53,045 nucleotides of DNA from Promicromonospora umidemergens (GCF_024171995.1 NZ_JAMTCT010000031.1:1-53045); one strand, 5' to 3'; positions 9,767 to 19,356 are shown, numbered from the stretch's first letter. Notes: generated by a model from the letters alone, not told the origin. Program-made: numbers and translations.

Positions 9767-11446
9767 TCACCTCCTTCCGGAGAGTCCCGCGAGCAGGGTC
9801 GCTGCGTCAGGGCTCGCGTCGAGCAGTGCGCCGATGTGGCGGCGCGTGCCGCGGGTCGGGTCGAGCATCGGCACACGCTGCAGGGCCTGGGACCCGTCGA
9901 CGTCGAAGATGACGGAGTCCCAGCTCGCCGCCGAGATCTGGTCCCCGTAGCGAGCCATCACCTCGCCCCGGAAGTAGGCGCGGGTGTCCGTCGGCGGGTG
10001 CTGCACCGCCCGGGCGACGCTCTCCTCGTCGACGATGCGGTCCACCGCGCCCTTGGCGAGCAGCCGGTGATAGATGCCGCGCTCGGGGCGCACGTCGGAC
10101 CACTGCAGGTCCATGGCGTGCAGTCGCGGGTGGTCCCACTCCAGGCTGTCCCGCGAGCGCAGCCGGTCGAGCAGGCGCAGCTTGGCGATCCACTCCACCT
10201 CGCGCACACAGCTCGCCCGGTCCGTGCCGAGCCGCTCCACGACCGACGCCCAGCGGTCCAGCACGGCGTCCGACTCGGCGTCGGTACCGAGCACCTTCAG
10301 GGACCGCCGCACGACGTCGGCGACCTCACCCTGGACCTCCAGCGCCGTCATCGTCCGGCCGTCGGCCAGATCGAGCGGTGCGGTCAGCTCGAGGTCGCGC
10401 GACACCTTCTGCACGTCGCTCACCGGGCTGGCCAGGCGCAGCGCACCGAGCTCCGCGCGGGCGTCCACGCCCGCCTCCGCCAGCTCGTCGAGGTGCTCCA
10501 GCACCCACAGGACCAACGAGGTCGTGCCCGTCTTGAGGTAGGTGGGCACCTCCATCAGGTTGGCGTCGCCGACGATGAGGTGCAGGCGGCGCCATCGCTG
10601 ACGGTCGGCGTGCGGCTCGTCACGGGTGTTCACGATGGGCCGGCGCAGCGTCGTCTCCAGGCCGATCTCGGCCTCGATGTAGTCGGCGCGCTGCGAGATC
10701 TGGTAACCGGCGGTGCCGCTCGTCGCGCCGAGGCCGACCCGGCCGGAACCCGTGAAGACCTGACGGGTGACGAGGAACGGCGTGATGAGCTCGGCGAGCG
10801 TGGTGAAGGGCAGCGCCCGGTCCACGAGGTAGTTCTCGTGCGTGCCGTAGCTGGCGCCCTTGCCGTCCACGTTGTTCTTGTAGAGCACGACCTCGCTGCC
10901 GGGGAAGCTCGCCAGCTCCCGCAGCGCGGCGAGCATGACCCGCTCGCCGGCGACGTCCCAGCGCACGATGTCCTCCGGAGTCATCACCTCGGGCGAGGAG
11001 TACTCGGGGTGGGCGTGGTCGACGTACAGCCGGGCACCGTTCGTGAGGATCACGTTCGCGGCGCTCGGGTCGTCGTACTCCTCGGCGGGCGGCCGCTCGA
11101 CCTCCTGGGTCGACCCGGTCCGGCGTCGGCCCCGGCCCGGCAGCCCCGGCTCCACCACGGGCACCTGCCCGGTGACGGGGCCCGACGGCGCGGGCAGCGC
11201 CGGGTCGTCGGTCAGCATCGACGGCTGCGCCGAGGCGCGGTCGAGGTGGAACCCGCGCGCGTCCTGGAGCGGGTCCTCGTCGTCATAGTCCCAGCGAGCC
11301 TTGCCACCCGTACCTTCGGTACGCGTAGAGATCGCTCGGTAGGTCGTCACCACCTGGCTCGACAGCAGCATGGGGTTGGCCAGGGGACGACCTGGCTGCA
11401 GCACCCCGTACTCGGTCTCGATGCCCATCACACGACGTACGCTCAC
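9767..11446 (-). CDS. dop: Pup deamidase/depupylase Dop
   Basis: About 559 residues, homologous to PafA but longer. It deamidates the Pup C-terminal Gln and removes Pup from substrates. The N-terminus is VMGIETEYGVLQPG; the catalytic Asp is in LYVDHAHPEYSSPE; KNNVDGKGASYGTHENYL and [11 protein letters not shown] follow. Residues ~45-125 form the low-complexity Dop loop, here unusually long and Pro/Gly/Arg-rich. The GTG at 11446 is preferred because a -10-like TAGGGT (11459-11454) ends 7 nt before it, a leaderless arrangement; two in-frame GTGs (11455, 11452) overlap or touch this box. Confidence 0.95.
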   Translation of the reverse strand: MSVRRVMGIETEYGVLQPGRPLANPMLLSSQVVTTYRAISTRTEGTGGKARWDYDDEDPLQDARGFHLDRASAQPSMLTDDPALPAPSGPVTGQVPVVEPGLPGRGRRRTGSTQEVERPPAEEYDDPSAANVILTNGARLYVDHAHPEYSSPEVMTPEDIVRWDVAGERVMLAALRELASFPGSEVVLYKNNVDGKGASYGTHENYLVDRALPFTTLAELITPFLVTRQVFTGSGRVGLGATSGTAGYQISQRADYIEAEIGLETTLRRPIVNTRDEPHADRQRWRRLHLIVGDANLMEVPTYLKTGTTSLVLWVLEHLDELAEAGVDARAELGALRLASPVSDVQKVSRDLELTAPLDLADGRTMTALEVQGEVADVVRRSLKVLGTDAESDAVLDRWASVVERLGTDRASCVREVEWIAKLRLLDRLRSRDSLEWDHPRLHAMDLQWSDVRPERGIYHRLLAKGAVDRIVDEESVARAVQHPPTDTRAYFRGEVMARYGDQISAASWDSVIFDVDGSQALQRVPMLDPTRGTRRHIGALLDASPDAATLLAGLSGRR

Positions 11447-11535
11447 GTCCACCACCCTATGCCGGAGTAGTCCCGTTGGTCAGGCAGGGCCCGCGCCCGC
11501 CGGTCGGACGGAAACGGACCCTGCCCGGATCGCTC

Positions 11536-13197
11536 TCAGAGGTACTGACCGGTGTTCTGGACGGTGTCGATGGTGCGGGGCGTCGCACCCTCGCCCTTCT
11601 TCTGGACGATGGTGCGGATGAAGACGATGCGCTCGCCCTTCTTGCCGCTGATGCGCGCCCAGTCGTCGGGGTTCGTCGTGTTCGGGAGGTCCTCGTTCTC
11701 CTTGAACTCGTCGACGCACGCGGTCAGCAGGTGCTCCACGCGGATGCCCTTCTGCCCCGTGGACAGGAAGTCCTTGATCGCGTTCTTCTTGGCCCGGTCC
11801 ACCACGTTCTGGATCATGGCACCGGAGTTGAAGTCCTTGAAGAACAGGACCTCCTTGTCCCCGGACGCGTAGGTGACCTCGAGGAACTGGTTCTCCTCGT
11901 CCTCCGAGTACATCCGTGCCACGACCGAGGTGATCATGCCGTCGAGGGCCGAGGCGATGTTGCCGTCGTACTCCGCCAGGTCCTCGGCGTGGATCGGCAG
12001 CTCCTTGGTGAGGTACTTGCCGAATATCTCCTTGGCACCCTCGGCGTCGGGCCGCTCGATCTTGATCTTCACGTCGAGGCGCCCCGGGCGCAGGATGGCC
12101 GGGTCGATCATGTCCTCGCGGTTGGACGCGCCGATGACGATGACGTTGTCGAGCCGTTCCACGCCGTCGATCTCGGCGAGGAGCTGGGGCACGATGGTGG
12201 TCTCCACGTCCGAGGAGAGTCCGGTACCGCGGGTGCGGAACAGCGACTCCATCTCGTCGAAGAAGACGACGACGGGCATCCCCTGGCTGGCCTTCTCCCG
12301 AGCACGGGCGAAGATCAGCCGGATGTGCCGCTCGGTCTCACCCACGTACTTGTTGAGCAGCTCCGGGCCCTTGACGTTGAGGAAGAAGCTCTTCACCTCG
12401 GGGTTGCCCCCGTTGGCACGCGCGACCATCCCCGCGAGGGAGTGGGCCACCGCCTTGGCGATGAGCGTCTTGCCGCAGCCGGGCGGACCGTACAGGAGCA
12501 CACCCTTGGGCGGACGCAGCCCGTGCTCACGGAACAGGTCGGGATGCGCGAAGGGCAGCTCGACGGCGTCCCGGATCGCCTCGATCTGCGGGCCGAGCCC
12601 GCCGATGTCCTCGTACTCGATGTCCGGGACCTCTTCGAGGACCAGCTCCTCGACCTCGGACTTCGGCACGACCTCGAACACGAAGCCGCTGCGCGTGTCG
12701 ATCGTGAGCGAGTCACCCACCCGGAGCGGCACGTCCATCACCGAGCCGGCGAGGCGCACCACGCGCTCCTCGTCGGCGCGGCCGACGACGAGCACCCGGT
12801 CACCACCGAGCATCTCCTTGACGGTCACCAGCTCGCCCGTGCGCTCGTACTCACCCGCACCGACCACCGTCATGGCCTCGTTGAGCTTGACCTCCTGGCC
12901 CGGGCTGAGCCGGGTGACGTCCAGGTTGGGACTCGCGGACACATGCATCTTGCGGCCGGCGGACGAGATGTCGACCGAGCCGTCGGCATGAGCCCCAAGG
13001 AACACGGCGTACGTACCCGGCGGCTTGGCAAGCTCGTCGAGCTGCTTCTTCAGCTCGACGATCTGGTCGCGCGCCGCACGGAGTGCCTCCGCCAGACGCT
13101 CGTTCTTGGCTGAGAGGAGGGCAATCTGGCGCTCGTAGTCGCGGTTTGGCAAAGACTCATGCTCGGGATGGTTATATCCTGACGTGCTCTCGGTCAT
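11536..13197 (-). CDS. mpa: Proteasome-associated AAA ATPase (Mpa/ARC)
   Basis: 553 residues. A coiled coil (~20-60), which in this family captures Pup, is followed by tandem OB domains (~65-215) and one AAA module with Walker A GPPGCGKT, Walker [11 protein letters not shown] and arginine-finger region RPGRLD. The C-terminus GQYL matches the Tyr-Leu docking tail that opens the 20S gate. The ATG at 13197 has GAGGGG 6 nt upstream. It unfolds pupylated proteins into the PrcAB core encoded next door. Confidence 0.96.
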   Translation of the reverse strand: MTESTSGYNHPEHESLPNRDYERQIALLSAKNERLAEALRAARDQIVELKKQLDELAKPPGTYAVFLGAHADGSVDISSAGRKMHVSASPNLDVTRLSPGQEVKLNEAMTVVGAGEYERTGELVTVKEMLGGDRVLVVGRADEERVVRLAGSVMDVPLRVGDSLTIDTRSGFVFEVVPKSEVEELVLEEVPDIEYEDIGGLGPQIEAIRDAVELPFAHPDLFREHGLRPPKGVLLYGPPGCGKTLIAKAVAHSLAGMVARANGGNPEVKSFFLNVKGPELLNKYVGETERHIRLIFARAREKASQGMPVVVFFDEMESLFRTRGTGLSSDVETTIVPQLLAEIDGVERLDNVIVIGASNREDMIDPAILRPGRLDVKIKIERPDAEGAKEIFGKYLTKELPIHAEDLAEYDGNIASALDGMITSVVARMYSEDEENQFLEVTYASGDKEVLFFKDFNSGAMIQNVVDRAKKNAIKDFLSTGQKGIRVEHLLTACVDEFKENEDLPNTTNPDDWARISGKKGERIVFIRTIVQKKGEGATPRTIDTVQNTGQYL

Positions 13198-13220
13198 GAC
13201 ATCCCCTCTCGTAGGGCCCG

Positions 13221-13249
13221 GGAGGCGACCATATGACGCAAACGCCTCC
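13221..13249. repeat. Inverted repeat in the mpa-trmI gap
   Basis: GGAGGCG (13221-13227) and CGCCTCC (13243-13249) are perfectly complementary with a 15-nt loop. It lies between the trmI stop and the mpa start on the minus strand, without a T-run. It could be a weak terminator for trmI or an operator for mpa; I cannot decide. Confidence 0.35.
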
Positions 13250-13338
13250 GAGAACAGCACTCTAAGCACAGTCACTGACACACCGGGAGTAAGGACACCC
13301 GTTTGGGACGTGCGGGGTACGCGATCGTTACAGCCCGT

Positions 13339-14352
13339 TCACGCAGACGGGACGTTCGGATCCTCGGGCGCAACGCCCAGGTCACGGCGCACCTTACGGA
13401 CCTTCTTGTCCGACACGGCGCGCTCACCGAGCTCCTCCGGAGTCCACTCCGCCTCGGGCGTCACGGGGTACGCACCCTTGGCAGGACGCCGTTTCCGCTC
13501 GGGCGCGGTCACGCCGTCGGCCATCCGGCGGGCGATGATGAGGAAGCCCGTGTGGCCGATCATCCGGTGCTCGGGACGCACGGCCAGACCCTCGAGGTGC
13601 CACCCGCGGATCATCGTCTCGAAGGCCACCGGCTCGGTGAACCGGCCGTCCGCACGCAGATCTTCCGCTGTGCGCGAAAGTTGCGTCGTGGTGGCCACGT
13701 AACAGACGAGGACACCGCCGGGCGCGAGCGCCGAGGCGACGGCGTCGACGTTCTCCCAGGGTGCGAGCATGTCCAGGACGACCCGGTCGACCTCGCCGGG
13801 CTCCGCGACCTGGGGCAGCACGTCGGAGAGGTCGCCGACCGAGAGCTGCCACGCCGGGTGCGGGCCGCCGAAGAACGTCTCGACGTTGCCCTGCGCGATG
13901 GCCGCGAAGTCCTCGCGCCGCTCGATCGAGTGCACGTGGCCCGCGTCGCCGACGGCACGCAGGAGGGACATGGTCAGCGCGCCGGAGCCGACGCCCGCCT
14001 CGACCACGCGTGCGCCAGGGTAGATGTCGGCCATGGCGACGATCTGCGCGGCGTCCTTCGGGTACACGACGGCGGCACCGCGGGGCATCGACAGGACGTA
14101 GTCGGCCAGCAGGGGGCGCAGGGCGAGGTACTCGATGTTGGCGGTGTTGACCACCACGGAGCCCTCGGGCTGCCCGATGAGCTGCTCGTGCTGGAAGTAG
14201 CCCCTGTGCGTGTGGAACGTGCCGCCGGGCTGCAGCGTGATGGTGTGCAGGCGATTCTTGGGGTCGGTCAGCTGGACCTTGTCGCCCACTCGGAACGGGC
14301 CGCGGCGCTGCTCGGCGCCGGTGGCGGTCGGGGTATCGGTGGGTGTGGTCAC
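13339..14352 (-). CDS. trmI: tRNA (adenine(58)-N1)-methyltransferase TrmI
   Basis: About 337 residues. An N-terminal beta domain (GPFRVGDKVQLTD) precedes a Rossmann methyltransferase with SAM motif VVEAGVGSGALT (~125) and the family motif LDMLAPWENV (~205). It modifies A58 in the T-loop of tRNAs. The C-terminal ~50 residues are Lys/Arg/Pro-rich. The GTG at 14352 is favoured because TAGGAT (14366-14361) ends 8 nt upstream, a leaderless promoter arrangement. Its place beside the proteasome genes is conserved in many actinobacteria. Confidence 0.92.
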   Translation of the reverse strand: MTTPTDTPTATGAEQRRGPFRVGDKVQLTDPKNRLHTITLQPGGTFHTHRGYFQHEQLIGQPEGSVVVNTANIEYLALRPLLADYVLSMPRGAAVVYPKDAAQIVAMADIYPGARVVEAGVGSGALTMSLLRAVGDAGHVHSIERREDFAAIAQGNVETFFGGPHPAWQLSVGDLSDVLPQVAEPGEVDRVVLDMLAPWENVDAVASALAPGGVLVCYVATTTQLSRTAEDLRADGRFTEPVAFETMIRGWHLEGLAVRPEHRMIGHTGFLIIARRMADGVTAPERKRRPAKGAYPVTPEAEWTPEELGERAVSDKKVRKVRRDLGVAPEDPNVPSA

Positions 14353-14411
14353 GACCGACCATCCTAGGCGCTGGGCCACCTGCCCGCGTGCGGCGGGCGC
14401 GGCGCCGCCCG

Positions 14412-15635
14412 TCACGTCGCGCGGACCGCCCGCGCGACGTCGGCGAGGTCGAGCACCCCGGTGACCCTGCCCGCGTCGACCACCGGGACCAGCCTGGCGC
14501 CGCCGGACCGCTGGGCCAGGTGCGTCAGCAGCTCGGTGCCCGCCAGCTCGGGGTGGATCGCGGACCCGGGCGCGAACGGCACCGCGACGGCGTCGACCTG
14601 GGTCTGGGCCCGGGCCGTTGCGGGTACCGCGGCGACGGCGTCGGCGTCGAGCACCGCGATCGGGACGCCGTCATGAGTCACGACGACCACGTAGAGGGAC
14701 GGTACGCCGCCGCCCGCCGCCGCCCGGGCGTCGAGCGCGTCGGCGACGGTGGCACCCAGCGGCACCAGTGCGGCGGGGCCTGCGAGCCCGGCGGCGGACA
14801 GACGCGCGACCGCCTCGCGCCGCCGGCCGTTGGTGATCGCGGCCCCCGCACCCGCCCAGAGCAACGCCCCGATCAGCGCCGACCAAAGGACGTTGTAGAT
14901 GTCCGGCCTGGTACCCAGCACGTACGGCAGCACCAGGGCCCAGAGCAGCACGCCGACGGCGACGACGCGGCCCACCCAGCCGGCCACGACCGTGCCCGTC
15001 GTACGCCTGCCCGTGACGGCCCAGACGAGGGACTCAAGGATCTGCCCGCCGTCGAGCGGGAGTCCGGGAAGCAGGTTGAACGCACCGACGAGCGCGTTGG
15101 ACGCCGCGCCGGCCCACAGCAGGAACGTCGGCACGTCCATCACATGTGAGCCCTGGAGCAGGTCCATCACCGACGGGGCCTGGTACGCGTCCATCACCGG
15201 CGAGGCCTGGTAGGCGAACAAGAATCCGGCCGCGAGCGCAAGGTTCGTCAGCGGCCCGACGACGGCGACCAAGAAGCCGTCGAGCGGCCGGCCCAGGCCG
15301 CCGGTGTAGGCGGTGTGGCCGCCCCAGAGCGTGACGGCGAGCTCGGTCACGTTCTGGCCGCGCGCCCTGGCGACCAGCGCGTGCGCGGTCTCGTGCAGGA
15401 ACACAGAGCCGAACAGGAGGAGCACGAACATGAACGCGACGAGATAGGCACCTGCGCCGAGCCCCGGCACGCGCGACTCCGCGGCAGGGACGAACAGGAT
15501 GGTCAGGATGAACGCCGCGAGGAACCAGGACCGCGTGACGATGACGGGCGCGCCGGCGACGCGGCCGATGACGAACCCCTTCGAACGCTGGGGGGAGGGC
15601 GGTGCTGGCGTGGAGGCGGGCTCCGAGGTGGTCAC
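14412..15635 (-). CDS. Site-2 protease-type (M50) membrane metalloprotease with CBS domains
   Basis: 407 residues with about six membrane segments. The zinc site is HETAHA (~82) and the second ligand motif LPLDGGQ (~200). The C-terminal ~150 residues look like two CBS domains (VVVVTHDGVPIAVLDADAV and VPVVDAGRVTGVLDLADVA). Between two membrane segments (~143-168) is an insert with three VMD motifs (SPVMDAYQ, PSVMDLLQ, SHVMDVPT), apparently a local triplication. Likely cleaves membrane-anchored regulators. The GTG start at 15635 follows TAGGTT by 6 nt (leaderless type). Confidence 0.88.
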   Translation of the reverse strand: MTTSEPASTPAPPSPQRSKGFVIGRVAGAPVIVTRSWFLAAFILTILFVPAAESRVPGLGAGAYLVAFMFVLLLFGSVFLHETAHALVARARGQNVTELAVTLWGGHTAYTGGLGRPLDGFLVAVVGPLTNLALAAGFLFAYQASPVMDAYQAPSVMDLLQGSHVMDVPTFLLWAGAASNALVGAFNLLPGLPLDGGQILESLVWAVTGRRTTGTVVAGWVGRVVAVGVLLWALVLPYVLGTRPDIYNVLWSALIGALLWAGAGAAITNGRRREAVARLSAAGLAGPAALVPLGATVADALDARAAAGGGVPSLYVVVVTHDGVPIAVLDADAVAAVPATARAQTQVDAVAVPFAPGSAIHPELAGTELLTHLAQRSGGARLVPVVDAGRVTGVLDLADVARAVRAT

Positions 15636-15641
15636 CGGACA

Positions 15642-15721
15642 AACCTAACCGCCCTGTCGCCCTCGGGTGCACGGCACGCTGTGGACGACTCCCCGGGGAT
15701 GTCGGTGGCCACCCATAGGGT
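15642..15721. promoter_or_regulatory. Back-to-back leaderless promoters for the M50 protease and RecB-like genes
   Basis: On the minus strand TAGGTT (15647-15642) lies 6 nt before the protease GTG. On the plus strand TAGGGT (15716-15721) lies 7 nt before the nuclease ATG. Both match the TANNNT -10 consensus at the distance expected for leaderless transcripts. The -35 regions are not obvious. Confidence 0.5.
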
Positions 15722-15728
15722 TGGGGCC

Positions 15729-16646
15729 ATGACGACGACGGAGGTATCCCAGGAGCCGGTGCCGAGCATCCCGGCCGAGGCGGTCGACGCCGCACCGGCG
15801 GTGCGCGCGCCCTCGCGGCCGCCGGCCCTGTCGCCCTCCCGTGCGAACGACTTCATGCAGTGCCCCCTGCTGTTCCGGTTCCGGACGGTGGACCGGCTGC
15901 CGGAGCCGCCGTCGGCCGCAGCCGCGCGCGGCACCCTGGTGCACGCCGTGCTGGAGCGGCTCTACGACGCCCCGTTGGGCGAGCGGACGCTCGCCGCGGC
16001 GCACGACCTGCTGCCTGGCGAGTGGGACCGGCTGCTGGAGGCGGACGACCGGTATACGTCGCTGTTCACCGACGGGGTCGGCCCGGAGGGGCAGGACCGC
16101 GACGGCTGGCTCGCGCGGGCCGGCTCGCTGCTCGGTACGTACTTCACGCTGGAGAATCCGAACCGGCTGGAGCCGGCCGAGCGGGAGCTGCTGGTGGAGT
16201 CGCAGCTCGACGGCGGTCCCCTGCTGCGCGGCATCGTGGACCGGCTGGACATCGCGCCGACCGGCGACGTGCGGGTGGTCGACTACAAGACCGGCAAGTC
16301 TCCGCGCCCGGGCTACGAGACGTCGGCGGTGTTCCAGATGCGGTTCTACGGGCTCGTCCTGTGGCGCGAGCGCGGGGTGCTGCCCAAGATGCTGCAGCTC
16401 GTGTACCTGGGCGACGGCCAGGTGCTGCGGGGCGAGCCGACGGCCGAGCACCTGGAGCACACGGAGCAGAAGATCCGCGCCATCTGGTCGGGCATCGAGG
16501 AGTCGGCGCGGACCGGCGAGTGGAAGCCGCGCAGGTCCAAGCTGTGCGGCTGGTGCGCGCACCAGGCGATCTGCCCGGAGTTCGGCGGCACGCCACCGGA
16601 GATCCCGGAGGGCGCCGTCCAGCTGCGGCTGGGTATCGCCGGCTGA
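15729..16646 (+). CDS. RecB-family exonuclease (PD-(D/E)XK) with probable 4Fe-4S cluster
   Basis: 305 residues. The nuclease core is visible as RGTLVHAVLERL (motif I, His), RGIVDRLDI (Asp) and VRVVDYKTGK (Asp-Tyr-Lys). A Cys in DFMQCPLLFR (~45) and a C-terminal triplet in KLCGWCAHQAICPEF (~285) have the spacing of the iron-sulfur staple found in AddB and Cas4-type nucleases. It is a stand-alone protein, as in the equivalent actinobacterial gene near the proteasome locus. No cas genes are nearby, so Cas4 function in CRISPR adaptation is unlikely. Probable role in DNA repair. Confidence 0.88.
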   Translation: MTTTEVSQEPVPSIPAEAVDAAPAVRAPSRPPALSPSRANDFMQCPLLFRFRTVDRLPEPPSAAAARGTLVHAVLERLYDAPLGERTLAAAHDLLPGEWDRLLEADDRYTSLFTDGVGPEGQDRDGWLARAGSLLGTYFTLENPNRLEPAERELLVESQLDGGPLLRGIVDRLDIAPTGDVRVVDYKTGKSPRPGYETSAVFQMRFYGLVLWRERGVLPKMLQLVYLGDGQVLRGEPTAEHLEHTEQKIRAIWSGIEESARTGEWKPRRSKLCGWCAHQAICPEFGGTPPEIPEGAVQLRLGIAG

Positions 16647-16690
16647 ACCGAGTCCGACGCCGCACCGGACGCCGGGCCGCGTGACGCCTC

Positions 16691-16745
16691 CGGATCACGG
16701 TCCGGATCCGGATCCGGATCCGGGTCCGGGTCCCGGTCCGGATCA
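16691..16745. repeat. GGATCC/GGTCCG hexamer tract between convergent genes
   Basis: A tract of about nine hexamers such as CCGGATCCGGATCCGGATCC followed by CGGGTC and CGGTCC variants. The central units are self-complementary, so the strand can fold into alternative hairpins. It lies between the stops of the RecB-like gene and the HAD gene and reaches the last codons of the latter. It may act as a bidirectional terminator and is likely prone to length change. Confidence 0.8.
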
Positions 16746-17447
16746 GCCGAGCAGGTCCACGACCTCGCCCGACACGATGCGTGCGAGCACGTCCAGGTCG
16801 ATCTGCTTGAGCGAGGCCGCACGGCTGAGCCCGGGGCGCTGCGGCACGGGAACCACGGCGGGAACACCCAGCGTGCGGGCGCCCGAGGCGAGCGCCGACG
16901 TGATCCCGGGGCTGGAGTCCTCGATCGCCACGCAGTCCTCCGGTCGCACGCCGAGCAGGCCCGCGGCCACCAGGTACGGCTCGGGGTGCGGCTTGCCGTG
17001 CGTCACCTCGTCGCCCGTGACGAGGTGGCCGAAGGTGCCCGCGGGCGCGCCGTCCGCGACGAGCTGGGCCTGGCCGCGGTAGGACATGGTGACGATCGCG
17101 CACGGGACGTCCGCAGCGCGCAGGTCTTCGAGCAGCTCGAGCACGCCGGGGCGCCACGGCACCGCCTCGCGCAGCTGCTCGTTCACCCGGGCCACGAGCC
17201 AGCCGACGATCTCGGCGGGCTCGAGCGGGACGCCGGCGTCGCGCAGCATCCCGCCGGTGGTGACGAGCGCCTGCCCGACCGCGCTCAGCGCATCCTCATG
17301 GGTCCACGTCGCCCTGTGCGTTGCGACGATCTCCCGCTCGGCGAGCATCCAGTAGGGCTCGGTGTCGACGAGGGTGCCGTCCATGTCGAACAGGACGGCA
17401 GCGGGCAGGACGGCAGCGGGCAGGGCAGCGGATGAGTCACGGGGCAC
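16743..17447 (-). CDS. HAD-superfamily hydrolase (beta-phosphoglucomutase/phosphatase-like)
   Basis: About 234 residues. Motif I LFDMDGTLVDTEPYW carries the nucleophilic Asp and acid/base Asp; motif II is AIVTMSYR (Thr); motif III is GKPHPEPYL (Lys); motif IV is CVAIEDSSPG. The cap domain is of the helical C1 type. Substrate is probably a small phosphoester. The GTG at 17447 is chosen because TACGAT (17459-17454) lies 6 nt upstream; longer in-frame starts exist up to 17507. A 15-bp duplication encodes LPAAV twice near the N-terminus. Confidence 0.85.
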   Translation of the reverse strand: MPRDSSAALPAAVLPAAVLFDMDGTLVDTEPYWMLAEREIVATHRATWTHEDALSAVGQALVTTGGMLRDAGVPLEPAEIVGWLVARVNEQLREAVPWRPGVLELLEDLRAADVPCAIVTMSYRGQAQLVADGAPAGTFGHLVTGDEVTHGKPHPEPYLVAAGLLGVRPEDCVAIEDSSPGITSALASGARTLGVPAVVPVPQRPGLSRAASLKQIDLDVLARIVSGEVVDLLG

Positions 17448-17512
17448 TGGCACATCGTAGGTGCCGACGTTGTACAGGTGGGACCGGCGTCTTCCGTCGT
17501 TGAGCACCGAGC

Positions 17513-18055
17513 TCAGTCCGCGAGCAGCTCCTGCACGCGTTCCTCCTGGCCGGCGTCCAGCGAGGCCCGGTCGAACGCGGTGACCGCCTTGTCGAACGTC
17601 CGGTTCACCGTGGGTTCGATCTCGACGACGCCCGCAGGGGTGACCATCGCCTGCTCGTACTCCGCGATCCAGGCATCGATGTGCGCCACGTACGCGTCGC
17701 GCGCCCGGTCGAGCCGGCTGTCGTCGGCGAGCATCACCGCCTGGACGTCCTCCTTGGCGGTCAGGACTTCGTCGCGCGCCTCTGCGGCAAGGTCGGGCAC
17801 GTCCGTCATGAGCGCGGTGGCGAGCTCCTCCTGCTGCCCGGCGTCGGAGGTGGCCTCGATCTCGTCGAACCGGCCGCTGACCTCGTCGATGTAGTCGCGC
17901 ATCGTCGACTCGCTGTGCTCCACGGCATCGAGCAGCACGTCAGCGGGCTCGCTGGTGCGCTCGGCCTGGGACCAGGCGATGCCGCCACCGGCGCCGGCGA
18001 CGAGGGCCGCTCCGACGGCGGACAGCAGGGCCCGGTGATTTCGCAGGTTGAGCAT
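17513..18055 (-). CDS. Hypothetical secreted or membrane-anchored helical protein
   Basis: 180 residues. The N-terminus MLNLRNHRALLSAVGAALVA is a signal peptide or membrane anchor. The rest is acidic and predicted mostly helical (for example AARDEVLTAKEDVQAVMLAD), without Cys in the exported part. The ATG at 18055 was chosen over longer frames because the signal sequence begins there. It ends 66 bp upstream of the HAD start. I do not recognise a family. Confidence 0.7.
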   Translation of the reverse strand: MLNLRNHRALLSAVGAALVAGAGGGIAWSQAERTSEPADVLLDAVEHSESTMRDYIDEVSGRFDEIEATSDAGQQEELATALMTDVPDLAAEARDEVLTAKEDVQAVMLADDSRLDRARDAYVAHIDAWIAEYEQAMVTPAGVVEIEPTVNRTFDKAVTAFDRASLDAGQEERVQELLAD

Positions 18056-18288
18056 TCGTTCATACTCACCCGAACCCGGGGTCCGCCGCGCACCTCTCAG
18101 TGTGATTTCTAGCGGAGCAATCGGACAAACATCCACATTCCCGGCTGGCACGCGTCCAAGATCGTGCGCCGGGACCAGCGTCGCACCCCACAGCCCCGCC
18201 GCGCGCGCCGCGACGTCCTGAGCAATGCTGACCCTCGATCGGCGGCCTCGGCCGACGGCTTCCGGCATCGACCGAAGGGAAACAGACA

Positions 18289-18690
18289 GTGTTCGGACCC
18301 GATTTCTTCGAGCGGCTCTCGCAGCGGATGTACTACGACCTCGACGGCAAGCCGATCACACAGGACCAGTGGTCCGTGCTGCGCCTCGGGGCCGGCAGCG
18401 CCCACGTCGCGCGGGACCACATCGGGTTCTACCACGTGTCCACCGTCTGGACCGGTGTCGATACCGCGGCCTCTCTCGACGACGAGGACGGTCCCACCCC
18501 GCTGATCTACGAGACCATGGTCTTCGTCGAGCGGCTCGACCCAGACGGCGTGCTCGCGGAGGACGACCGGCTGGACTGCACCGAGCAGTACGCGGAGCTG
18601 CACGCCACGCGCGACGACGCGCTGGCCGGCCATCACCGCGCTCTGACGATGGTCCGCGACTGGGTAGTCAACGGTCGCCCAGAGCTCTGA
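18289..18690 (+). CDS. Hypothetical protein, 133 aa
   Basis: Starts with GTG at 18289 preceded by GAAGGG. It begins MFGPDFFERLSQRMYYDLDG and is mixed alpha/beta with a conserved-looking centre (GFYHVSTVWTGVD, LIYETMVFVERLD). No membrane segment or signal. It reads toward, and ends 15 bp before, the HD-domain gene, so the two may be cotranscribed. Function unknown. Confidence 0.72.
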   Translation: MFGPDFFERLSQRMYYDLDGKPITQDQWSVLRLGAGSAHVARDHIGFYHVSTVWTGVDTAASLDDEDGPTPLIYETMVFVERLDPDGVLAEDDRLDCTEQYAELHATRDDALAGHHRALTMVRDWVVNGRPEL

Positions 18691-18705
18691 CGACGGAGGC
18701 CACCG

Positions 18706-19356
18706 ATGCAGACCAGCGCGCCTTCCCCGACCACGGCTCTCACCGCCCGCCGCGCCGTGCACGGCCCGGCGATCTACGGTGAACCGATGCACGGAACCAC
18801 CCCGTGGAAGCTGGACCCCGCGGGCGCACAGGCACTCCTGACCGAGCTCTTCGAGCCGGACGCCGACCGGCTCGCCCACTCGATCGGCGTCGGACGGCGC
18901 GCCGAGCATGTCGCGCGGGCGCTGGGCCGGCCGGAGCTGCTCGTCTCCGCCGCCTACCTGCACGACATCGGCTATGCCGCGGCGGCTCGTGACACGGGCC
19001 TGCACCAGCTCGACGGCGCCCGCTGTCTTCGTGCGCTCGGTGCCCCGGCGGCGCTGACCGGCCTCGTCGCGCATCACACGGCGGCGACCGTCGAGGCGGC
19101 GGAGCGGGGCCTTGACACCATCCTGCGCCGCGAGTTCCCCGAGCCCTCGGGCGACCTCCTGGACCTGCTCACGTACTGCGACATGACGACGTCGGCGCGG
19201 GGCGAGGTCGTCACGGTCGACGAGCGGTTCGACCACATCTACGACCGCTATCCGCCGGGTCACCTGGTGTCGCGGAGCATGCAGCGCGTGGAGCCCGGGC
19301 TGCGGCGGATCGTGTCGGCCGTCGAGCGCCGGCTGGAGCGGCCGCCGCTCAGGTGA
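18706..19356 (+). CDS. HD-domain phosphohydrolase
   Basis: 216 residues. The HD signature is seen as AHSIGVGRRAEHVARA, then YLHDIGYAAAA with the His-Asp pair (~86) and LVAHHTAATVEA, giving the metal-binding pattern of small HD hydrolases acting on nucleotides or related phosphates. The ATG at 18706 has GGAGG 6 nt upstream; an internal ATG (18787) at MHGTTPWKLDP is also possible. Its 3' end overlaps the convergent Nudix gene by 8 bp. Confidence 0.85.
   Translation: MQTSAPSPTTALTARRAVHGPAIYGEPMHGTTPWKLDPAGAQALLTELFEPDADRLAHSIGVGRRAEHVARALGRPELLVSAAYLHDIGYAAAARDTGLHQLDGARCLRALGAPAALTGLVAHHTAATVEAAERGLDTILRREFPEPSGDLLDLLTYCDMTTSARGEVVTVDERFDHIYDRYPPGHLVSRSMQRVEPGLRRIVSAVERRLERPPLR

Noticed and set aside
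15729-16646. Cas4 annotation for the RecB-like nuclease
   Set aside because: Cys spacing and nuclease motifs fit, but the same stand-alone gene sits near the proteasome locus in other actinobacteria and there is no CRISPR here.
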